NCBI GenBank assembly: GCA_021803845.1
Contig: JAJZLA010000155.1
Span: forward strand, 1 to 5,240
Source: a bacterium
Lineage (GTDB): Bacteria > SZUA-79 > Acidulodesulfobacterales > Acidulodesulfobacteraceae
Direction: 5' to 3'
Length of the DNA: 5,240 nucleotides
How positions within the stretch are numbered: position 1 is the stretch's first letter; each line of letters opens with the position of its first letter. A program made the position numbers and the translations under genes. The notes under the pieces are model-generated. The model was not told where the DNA came from. It saw nothing but the letters and a program-made list of their open reading frames with translations, and ran no database searches. This document shows positions 1-4,823 of the stretch, piece after piece.

Positions 1-496
1 AAGGTTCGCCCATACCCATAAAAACGATATTGGTAACAGCGTCTCCGGTATCGTTTTCTACCGTTAATATCTGGGATATTATTTCTCCCGACGTCAGGTT
101 TCTTGTAAAACCCATGCCCGATGTTTCGCAGTAAGCGCAACCCATTCTGCACCCTATCTGGGACGACAGGCATAAAGTTTTTCTTTTTTTATAGTTTATC
201 AAAACGGATTCCGCAGTCCCTCCGTCCCGAAATTTTATAAGATATTTTTTAGAACTGCCCCCGGCATCCGTTTCGTACTGCGTATCTACGATTTCCGAAA
301 GCGATGCGTTAAAATTACCGGCAAGGTTTTCCCTGAGAGGTTTAGGAATATCCGTCATTTTTGAAAAATCGAAAAGCCTGCAGGAATAAATCCATCTCAT
401 AATCTGTTCGGCGTTATATTTTTTAAATCCTTTTGCTGCGCAGTATTCTTCTAGTTCTTTTTGCGATTTGTCGAATATCCAGTATTTATTATTCAT
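1..496 (-). CDS. rlmN: RlmN, 23S rRNA (adenine-C2)-methyltransferase, N-terminal part (runs off left edge)
   Basis: This is a radical SAM enzyme of the RlmN/Cfr family. RlmN methylates C2 of A2503 in 23S rRNA (and A37 of some tRNAs) in the cytoplasm. The ATG is at 496-494 on the minus strand; 165 codons are visible with no stop, and the rest lies left of the window. Residues 1-90 form the N-terminal helical RNA-binding part. The radical SAM CxxxCxxC is C116-C120-C123 (GCRMGCAYC), followed by GFTRNLTSGEI (129-139) and the family signature NIVFMGMGEP at 156-165. E96 and C109 precede the cluster with the same mutual spacing as the E105 and C118 catalytic residues of E. coli RlmN, as I recall them. 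The closing methyl-carrier Cys would lie outside the window. No clear Shine-Dalgarno precedes the ATG. It is transcribed divergently from cbiC. Cfr is the alternative, but a single housekeeping copy is more likely RlmN. Confidence 0.95.
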   Translation of the reverse strand, partial: MNNKYWIFDKSQKELEEYCAAKGFKKYNAEQIMRWIYSCRLFDFSKMTDIPKPLRENLAGNFNASLSEIVDTQYETDAGGSSKKYLIKFRDGGTAESVLINYKKRKTLCLSSQIGCRMGCAYCETSGMGFTRNLTSGEIISQILTVENDTGDAVTNIVFMGMGEP

Positions 497-569
497 TTAT
501 TATTTTTTAAAGGCTTTATCTGCTTGTTTTTAAAGATAAAATATGGTAAATTTTAATATATATTTATAT

Positions 570-578
570 ATTATAACA
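570..578 (-). promoter_or_regulatory. Candidate extended -10 promoter for rlmN
   Basis: On the minus strand the sequence reads TGTTATAAT, a perfect TGn-TATAAT extended -10. It would start transcription near 563 and give a leader of roughly 65 nt before the rlmN ATG at 496. No good -35 hexamer sits 16-18 bp upstream, which extended -10 promoters tolerate. The 107-bp rlmN-cbiC gap (497-603) is so A/T-rich that a chance match is possible. A promoter for cbiC must also lie there, but several weak TAAAAT/TATAAC-like boxes compete and I cannot choose one. Confidence 0.38.
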
Positions 579-583
579 TTTAT

Positions 584-590
584 AAGAAGG
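584..590 (+). promoter_or_regulatory. Ribosome binding site of cbiC with long spacing
   Basis: AAGAAGG lies 13 nt before the ATG at 604, longer than the usual 5-9 nt. No earlier start is possible, because an in-frame TAA sits at 598-600. The next in-frame ATG (631) has no purine-rich tract upstream and would cut into the conserved N-terminus. ATG 604 is therefore kept. Confidence 0.55.
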
Positions 591-603
591 AAACGCATAA
601 GCA

Positions 604-1284
604 ATGAACGGAACGGTTTTATCTCACGATATGAACGCAGGAGAGGCTATTTACGGAAAAAGCATAAGCATTATAGATTCTCTTTTAAAGGACGACAAAC
701 GTTTCGAAGATTCGTATTCCGAAGCCGAGAAAACAGTTGTGAAAAGAGTTATTCATGCCACAAGCGACATAAGTTATGCAGGCACTATTTTTTTCACTAA
801 CGGCTCGGCAGAAAAAAGCATAAGGCTCATCAAAGAAAAAATCCTTAAAAAAGAACCTTTAAAAATAGTATGCGATTCTGAAATGACAAAGGCGGGGATA
901 AGCAGAAACGTTAATAAAAACATAATTATGGATTTAAGCTGTTATATTAATTCCTCAGGAACGCCTCCCGATGCCTCCGGAACGACTAAATCCGCTTTTT
1001 CTATTAAAACCGCTATAAGCGAAAAACTGCCCGATATAATAATAATAGGCAATGCTCCCACTGCGCTTGCGGCAGCCGTTGATATCTGCGGCGAACTTTA
1101 TAAAACTATAAATTACAAACCGTCTTTAATTATAGGAATGCCCGTGGGTTTTGTAGGCGCCTCCGAGTCTAAGGAGGCTCTTTATAAAAATAATTTTTTC
1201 AATGCAATAGGTAATTTTGGAAATTTGGGCGGCAGTTCATCGGCCGCCGCCGCTATGAATGCTTTACTGCGTGAAAGCCTATGA
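604..1284 (+). CDS. cbiC: Cobalt-precorrin-8 / precorrin-8X methylmutase
   Basis: CbiC/CobH moves the methyl group from C-11 to C-12 of the corrin ring, giving (cobalt-)hydrogenobyrinate/cobyrinate, a cytoplasmic step of cobalamin synthesis. The 226 residues are slightly longer than the roughly 210 typical of the family. Family motifs appear in order: AIYGKSISII (15-24), KRVIHATSD (47-55) with the catalytic His H51, CDSEMTKAGISR (90-101), TTKSA (127-131), IIGNAPTAL (147-155), IGMPVGFVGASESKEAL (177-193) and GGSSSAAAAMNALL (209-222). Two departures are visible: a slightly stretched loop at 112-126, and N207 where the familiar GRxGGS motif has Arg. The ATG 604 start is forced by an upstream in-frame stop. 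Its last bases overlap the next gene (ATGA). No other cobalamin gene is in the window, so the cobalt-early versus cobalt-late route cannot be decided; the anaerobic cbi route is inferred from the other genes. Confidence 0.95.
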   Translation: MNGTVLSHDMNAGEAIYGKSISIIDSLLKDDKRFEDSYSEAEKTVVKRVIHATSDISYAGTIFFTNGSAEKSIRLIKEKILKKEPLKIVCDSEMTKAGISRNVNKNIIMDLSCYINSSGTPPDASGTTKSAFSIKTAISEKLPDIIIIGNAPTALAAAVDICGELYKTINYKPSLIIGMPVGFVGASESKEALYKNNFFNAIGNFGNLGGSSSAAAAMNALLRESL

Positions 1285-1862
1285 AGACTTTATATATTTT
1301 TATTGCAACTGCGGTTTTTTTAATAAACATAGTCTACTCGGCCGCCGCCGCCGCCGATATATATATGCGCGTCGGCAAAAACGGAACCGTTTATTTCTCG
1401 AACGTTCCGGTTTCGAGCGGATACAATCTTTATATGCGTACGCAAAGGAAAAGCGGAATCGATATTAACGGATACGGACGCGTATTATATAAAAATATAA
1501 TATTAAAGGCTTCAAAAAAATATAACGTAAGCCCGAAATTAATAGAAGCGGTCATTAAAGCGGAATCCGGATTTAACATTAAAGCTGTTTCGGATAAAGG
1601 AGCGGAAGGACTAATGCAGCTTATGCCTCAAACGCAGAGAAAGCTCGATGTAACCGACCCCTTTAACCCGTCCCAGAATATTTACGGCGGCACGGAATAT
1701 TTAAAGAGCCTCATTGCCAAATATAGAGGCAATCTGCCGTTAGCCCTTGCCGCTTATAACGCCGGCAGTAAAGCCGTTAAAAAATACGGCGGCATACCTC
1801 CTTATGACGAGACCCGCAACTATGTCAACGAGGTTATGCAATACTACAATGAAAAAAGATAG
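1281..1862 (+). CDS. Secreted lytic transglycosylase with DUF4124-like N-terminus and SLT domain
   Basis: This enzyme cleaves the MurNAc-GlcNAc bond of peptidoglycan with formation of 1,6-anhydroMurNAc, acting in the periplasm. Residues 1-25 are a Sec signal peptide: K2, a hydrophobic core at 4-18, then SAAAAA with several possible AxA cleavage points. Residues 26-53 (DIYMRVGKNGTVYFSNVP and onward) resemble the DUF4124 module often placed ahead of SLT domains. The Slt/MltC-type catalytic domain spans about 70-190. It has the catalytic Glu E95 in AVIKAESGF, GLMQLMP at 110-116, NPSQNIYGGTEYL at 129-141, AYNAG at 158-162 and YVNEV at 181-185. At 193 residues it is a compact soluble single-domain enzyme without a lipobox. 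The start overlaps the cbiC stop (ATGA), suggesting translational coupling; the signal peptide begins right at this ATG, which supports it. It may remodel the wall generally or make room for an envelope machine; nothing here says which. Confidence 0.93.
   Translation: MKTLYIFIATAVFLINIVYSAAAAADIYMRVGKNGTVYFSNVPVSSGYNLYMRTQRKSGIDINGYGRVLYKNIILKASKKYNVSPKLIEAVIKAESGFNIKAVSDKGAEGLMQLMPQTQRKLDVTDPFNPSQNIYGGTEYLKSLIAKYRGNLPLALAAYNAGSKAVKKYGGIPPYDETRNYVNEVMQYYNEKR
1341..1355 (+). repeat. (GCC)5 trinucleotide run coding the signal-peptide Ala stretch
   Basis: Five tandem GCC codons encode A21-A25 at the signal-peptidase region of the lytic transglycosylase. A shorter copy of the same run (three GCC plus GCT) encodes A214-A217 of CbiC at 1243-1254. 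The two places share the 13-mer TCGGCCGCCGCCG, 98 bp apart. Slippage would add or remove whole Ala residues without a frameshift. It stands out as GC-only in an AT-rich region. Confidence 0.6.
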
Positions 1863-1867
1863 AGCAA

Positions 1868-2428
1868 ATGGAAGATAAAAAGCAGATATACAATATTCCC
1901 AATATTCTTACTTTTTCAAGAATTTTAATAATACCCGTAATATTCGGGCTGCTTTTTTTTAAAGAAGAAATTTACGGAATATATGCCGCCGTTTTTTTCT
2001 TTATTGCAATTTTGACGGATTTTATAGACGGCTATATTGCAAGAAAAAAAAAGCTCGTTACCAATCTTGGAATTTTTCTGGATCCGATTGCGGATAAACT
2101 GCTCGTTATTACTATTCTTATTATGCTTATACCGCTAAAAAGAATTCCCGCCTGGGTAGTAGCGGTAATAATATTCAGAGAAATATTCGTAACGGGATTA
2201 AGGGCGATAGCAAGCGAAAAAGGCATAGTTATTTCTGCCGGAAAAGAAGGAAAATGGAAAACGGCGTTTCAGATGTTCGGAATATTTTGTCTGCTTATTT
2301 ATTATAAGCATTTTTATCTTAATTTCGGATATATAGGTTTGGCGCTTATTTATATAAGCATAATATTTTCTTTAATTTCCTCGTATAAATATTTAAAAAG
2401 CGTATCGGCCGTTCTGCTCGGCGGATAG
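1868..2428 (+). CDS. pgsA: CDP-diacylglycerol--glycerol-3-phosphate 3-phosphatidyltransferase
   Basis: PgsA joins CDP-diacylglycerol and glycerol-3-phosphate to make phosphatidylglycerol phosphate, the committed step to phosphatidylglycerol and cardiolipin, in the inner membrane. The CDP-alcohol phosphotransferase signature D(x2)DG(x2)AR(x8)G(x3)D(x3)D is complete: D51, D54, G55, A58, R59, G68, D72, D76, with D76 as the expected catalytic base. The N-terminal NIPNILTFSRILIIPV (9-24) is typical of PgsA, and hydrophobic segments follow at about 16-31, 37-50, 85-108, 131-147 and 153-170. The length of 186 residues is normal. It starts 5 bp after the transglycosylase stop with only weak purine-rich sequence ahead, so coupled translation is likely. 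Its last 36 bp overlap the 3' end of the convergent PAS/GGDEF-like gene. Phosphatidylserine synthase is a family relative, but the N-terminal motif and size favour PgsA. Confidence 0.94.
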   Translation: MEDKKQIYNIPNILTFSRILIIPVIFGLLFFKEEIYGIYAAVFFFIAILTDFIDGYIARKKKLVTNLGIFLDPIADKLLVITILIMLIPLKRIPAWVVAVIIFREIFVTGLRAIASEKGIVISAGKEGKWKTAFQMFGIFCLLIYYKHFYLNFGYIGLALIYISIIFSLISSYKYLKSVSAVLLGG

Positions 2429-3310
2429 ATTGCCCCTTTCTCTCAAATTTATTTTGGCTTCTTCTATCAGCAGGTTATAATTTTTATAATGTTTTTTTAA
2501 ATTTAATTCCGAAATTCCGTATTTTAAAGCCGGTTTTACGTTATTGGGGAATTTTAACAGTCCGAACAATTCATCCTTAATTTTTTTAAATTTATTATCG
2601 GCATTTTCAAAATCGGTATGGGGCATTATGCTGGTGAAATTATTAAAATCTATTCTAAAAACTATATCGGTTTTTCTCAATTTCTGCTTAAAATAAATAC
2701 CTATATATTTAAGCACCTGGTTTAGCTTGTCGTTTCCGCTCGACTGTCCGAAAAAAATTAAATTTTCAAAATAGAATACCGATACCGATAAAGGAAACCG
2801 GTATCTTTCCGACCTTTCGGTTTCCCTCGAAAAAACTTCTTCGAACTGATTTTTTAAAAACATGCCTGTTATTTCGTCGTAAACCGTGCCGTTTTTACCT
2901 GATTTTCCGCTTAAAGAAACGATGGAATCGACTAAAGGCGTTAAATCGTGAAAAATAAATAAAGTTCCGGAAAAAAGTCCGAATTTGTTTAAAAGAGTTA
3001 TACTTTCGATATTAAAAAATCTTTCTTTTATTTGTCCGCTTCCCGTTTTGACGTTTATTGTTTTATTTATCGCCGTATGACTAAGTTCATTTATGCGTTT
3101 TGCATTTTCGGATAATTTTTCGTCATATGAAACGAAAATGGTTTCTTTAGAAGAATTAGAAAGCATTTTTGCTGGTTCGTTCATATAAAGGATTTCGCCT
3201 TTAATACCCTTTATGGCGACAGGCATACCGCATGAGGAAAACGATTTAGCGTAATCGAAATCGATATGCGAATTTAATTCAAACGGCTGAATCTCTTTTA
3301 TAGTATTCAT
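2393..3310 (-). CDS. PAS domain plus degenerate GGDEF-domain protein, probable non-catalytic c-di-GMP receptor
   Basis: This is a 305-residue cytoplasmic protein with no membrane segment. A PAS-like domain covers about 22-125: PVAIKGIKGEILYMNEPA at 30-47, closing with GTLFIFHDLT at 115-124. A GGDEF-type fold covers about 143-290 and opens with YDEITGMFLKNQFEEVF (144-160), the counterpart of DxLTGLxNRxxF. The signature position reads RIDFNNF (219-225) in place of RxGGDEF, so both glycines and both acidic residues are lost. The first metal-binding Asp region (FYFEN, 179-183) also departs from consensus. In contrast, RKTD (212-215) is an RxxD inhibitory-site motif at exactly the canonical distance. 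The protein is therefore unlikely to make c-di-GMP but could bind it; function is inferred. No HTH or output domain is visible. No Shine-Dalgarno precedes the ATG (3310-3308). It is divergent from the HdrBC gene and converges on pgsA with a 36-bp overlap. Confidence 0.82.
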   Translation of the reverse strand: MNTIKEIQPFELNSHIDFDYAKSFSSCGMPVAIKGIKGEILYMNEPAKMLSNSSKETIFVSYDEKLSENAKRINELSHTAINKTINVKTGSGQIKERFFNIESITLLNKFGLFSGTLFIFHDLTPLVDSIVSLSGKSGKNGTVYDEITGMFLKNQFEEVFSRETERSERYRFPLSVSVFYFENLIFFGQSSGNDKLNQVLKYIGIYFKQKLRKTDIVFRIDFNNFTSIMPHTDFENADNKFKKIKDELFGLLKFPNNVKPALKYGISELNLKKHYKNYNLLIEEAKINLRERGNLSAEQNGRYAF

Positions 3311-3312
3311 AA

Positions 3313-3339
3313 AATTTTAAAATAAATCATTTTAAAATT
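3313..3339. repeat. Tandem palindrome / perfect 11-bp inverted repeat between the divergent genes
   Basis: The arms AATTTTAAAAT (3313-3323) and ATTTTAAAATT (3329-3339) are perfect reverse complements around a 5-bp spacer, AAATC. Because the core ATTTTAAAAT is itself palindromic, the element is equally two direct copies of a 10-bp palindrome (3314-3323 and 3329-3338) set 15 bp apart. It begins 2 bp upstream of the PAS/GGDEF-like ATG and touches the -35 of the candidate HdrBC promoter. On the plus strand it is followed after GAA by ten T residues (3343-3352). It could be an operator pair, a start-codon-proximal RNA hairpin, or a weak terminator. The pure A/T content leaves chance open. Confidence 0.5.
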
Positions 3340-3366
3340 GAATTTTTTTTTTATATATTTTATACT
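3338..3366 (+). promoter_or_regulatory. Candidate sigma-70-type promoter for the hdrBC fusion gene
   Basis: TTGAAT (3338-3343) and TATACT (3361-3366) are separated by exactly 17 bp and match the consensus at 4/6 and 5/6 positions. Transcription would start near 3373 and give a leader of about 40 nt before ATG 3415. The spacer holds the T10 tract, and the -35 abuts the tandem palindrome, so a protein bound there could block it. The AT-rich background lowers certainty. Confidence 0.42.
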
Positions 3367-3390
3367 GTTTATATATAGATACATAAATAA

Positions 3391-3419
3391 ATTATACAAT
3401 AATAAAATATAAATATGAA
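3391..3419 (-). promoter_or_regulatory. Candidate promoter for the PAS/GGDEF-like gene
   Basis: On the minus strand, TATAAT (3396-3391) lies 17 bp downstream of TTCATA (3419-3414), a 4/6 match to the -35 consensus. Transcription would start near 3384 and give a leader of about 75 nt that includes the tandem palindrome just before the ATG. The -35 overlaps the hdrBC start codon, so the two divergent transcription units would be tightly interlocked. Chance matches are likely in this A/T background. Confidence 0.33.
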
Positions 3420-4740
3420 TAAAGAATATGCTTTTTTTTGGGGCTGTACTATTCAGGCAAAGTTTCCTTTTATGGAAAAAGCTACAAGACTGGTATTAGA
3501 CAGGTTAAACATAAAATACAGGGATATCGATTCTTTTACCTGCTGTCCCGAAAAATCTTTAGTAAAAAACATCGACGAAACTCTTTTCGATTTAACGGGA
3601 ATAAGAAATATCGCCCTTGCCGAAAATGAAAATGTAGATATTATGTCGGTTTGCACCGGATGCTATTCAAATCTCAAGCAGATAAAGGCAAAAGTATCGT
3701 CTAACCTTCCGTATCAAAAAAAATTAAATCTAACCCTCGAGAACCTTAACTTGAACTTCTCCGGCAAATCTTCGGTATATCACTTTATAGAGCATCTTCA
3801 CGACGAAGTAGGACTCGATAAAATAAGGGCTAACGTTAAATATCCCCTTAAAGGCTTAAATATCGCCATACATTACGGATGCCATTTGGTCAGGCCTTCC
3901 CATGCCATAAATTTCGATTCCCCGTTCGACCCGCGTAAATATGACAATATTTTAAGAGCGCTCGGGGCAAACGTAGTAAATTATAAGAACAAAATGATGT
4001 GTTGCGGACAGGCATTGGACAGGGTTGACGAGCATGATAAATCGCTTGTTATGGCAAGGATAAAATTAGATTCTATTAATGAGAGCAAAGCCGATGCCAT
4101 TTCTACGGTATGTCCCTCATGTTTTACCCAGTTCGATACAAATCAATTTATGCTCTTAAAAGAAGGGCTTAACCGCCAGATTCCGGTTATAACCTTAGAA
4201 GAACTTATGTGCCTGGCTTTCGGTATAGAAGGCGCCGAGGATTTTATATCGCAGCATAAAATCAAAGCCGGAAAGTTTATCGAAAAGTTTAACGGGATAA
4301 AGGCGTTGACCGATTATTCGGCTGTTTTCGACAGGGATTCTTTAGTCAGATGCTATAATTGCCGCGCATGCAAAAACGACTGTCCTATGAGCCTTTCTTT
4401 TGAATCCTACGACCCGCCTTTAGTTATAAAAATGATTCTGGACAACGACGTCGAAAGGGCGATGTCTTCTAAAATAGTGTGGGAATGCCTTGAATGTCAT
4501 ACGTGCGTTGAGTTGTGCCCTCAAAATTACAGCTGGGAAACCGTTCTTACGACGCTAAAAAATCTTGCGATTAAGAACGACGTCGGCCCCCGGAATGTCA
4601 AAAAAGCGGAGGAGCTTTTCTTTAAAACATTGAGGCTAGGCGACCCGCAGGAAGGGATGCGGAAAAAATTAGGACTTCCGCCGGTAAAAAAGACTCTGGA
4701 CCCTGAATTTAAAAGGATAATAGACGAAAATATTTTATAA
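3415..4740 (+). CDS. hdrB: HdrB-HdrC fusion, heterodisulfide-reductase-type iron-sulfur protein
   Basis: This 441-residue soluble Fe-S protein fuses HdrB (about 1-290) to HdrC (about 305-441). The HdrB part has two CCG motifs of the Cx31-39CCx35-36CxxC type. The first is C11, C43, C44, C80, C83 (spacings 31 and 35); the second is C156, C196, C197, C233, C236 (spacings 39 and 35). Both are complete, as expected for two non-cubane [4Fe-4S] clusters at a disulfide-reducing site. HYGCHLVRP (153-161) and CCP/CCGQ are typical of HdrB. The HdrC part has C313, C316, C319, C323-P and C358, C361, C364, C368-P, two ferredoxin-type [4Fe-4S] clusters that would pass electrons from an HdrA-like partner. 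The order is the reverse of HdrD, where HdrC comes first. There is no transmembrane segment. ATG 3415 lacks a Shine-Dalgarno, but the next Met (M20) would lose C11, so the start stands. The substrate is unknown; a bacterial disulfide or other thiol system rather than CoM-S-S-CoB is likely. Confidence 0.92.
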   Translation: MNKEYAFFWGCTIQAKFPFMEKATRLVLDRLNIKYRDIDSFTCCPEKSLVKNIDETLFDLTGIRNIALAENENVDIMSVCTGCYSNLKQIKAKVSSNLPYQKKLNLTLENLNLNFSGKSSVYHFIEHLHDEVGLDKIRANVKYPLKGLNIAIHYGCHLVRPSHAINFDSPFDPRKYDNILRALGANVVNYKNKMMCCGQALDRVDEHDKSLVMARIKLDSINESKADAISTVCPSCFTQFDTNQFMLLKEGLNRQIPVITLEELMCLAFGIEGAEDFISQHKIKAGKFIEKFNGIKALTDYSAVFDRDSLVRCYNCRACKNDCPMSLSFESYDPPLVIKMILDNDVERAMSSKIVWECLECHTCVELCPQNYSWETVLTTLKNLAIKNDVGPRNVKKAEELFFKTLRLGDPQEGMRKKLGLPPVKKTLDPEFKRIIDENIL

Positions 4741-4746
4741 GGCATA

Positions 4747-4775
4747 TTGTTAAAAAAATGTATATATGTTATATT
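4747..4775 (+). promoter_or_regulatory. Weak candidate promoter ahead of the glutamine amidotransferase gene
   Basis: TTGTTA (4747-4752) and TATATT (4770-4775) are 17 bp apart in the 83-bp gap after hdrBC, each a fair match to sigma-70 boxes. A start near 4782 would leave a leader of about 40 nt. A 12-bp A/T palindrome, TATAAATTTATA (4792-4803), lies downstream. There is no terminator-like hairpin between the genes, so read-through from hdrBC is equally possible. Confidence 0.28.
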
Positions 4776-4811
4776 TAAATCGATTATATTATATAAATTT
4801 ATAAAAAGGAT

Positions 4812-4818
4812 AGAGGGA
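4812..4818 (+). promoter_or_regulatory. Ribosome binding site fixing the GTG start at 4824
   Basis: AGAGGGA ends 5 nt before the GTG at 4824, a normal Shine-Dalgarno spacing. No ATG lies in frame nearby, and the protein's conserved Cys-Gly region begins 16 codons later. This decides for a GTG start. Confidence 0.6.
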
Positions 4819-4823
4819 TTAAA

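Noticed and set aside
497..603. Cobalamin riboswitch upstream of cbiC
   Set aside because: The gap is only about 107 bp, nearly all A/T, and shows no B12-box-like GC-containing conserved segment.
543..800. 85-codon plus-strand ORF at the start of cbiC
   Set aside because: It is an out-of-frame shadow of cbiC, rich in Arg/Lys/His with no recognisable motif, and most of it lies inside the convincing cbiC frame.
1338..1355. Shared 13-mer TCGGCCGCCGCCG in cbiC and the transglycosylase as a recombination or mobile-element repeat
   Set aside because: Both copies simply encode Ser-Ala-Ala-Ala with the same codons; there are no flanking repeats or element genes.
2032..2226. Minus-strand ORF inside pgsA
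   Set aside because: It is the antisense image of the CDP-alcohol phosphotransferase motif region, with no start signal or motif of its own.
2408..2422. Possible terminator hairpin at the pgsA end (GCCG, 7-nt loop, CGGC)
   Set aside because: The stem is only 4 bp, lies inside coding sequence and has no U tract after it.
3453..3656. Minus-strand ORF inside hdrBC
   Set aside because: It overlaps the first CCG motif of the real gene and looks like random antisense coding.
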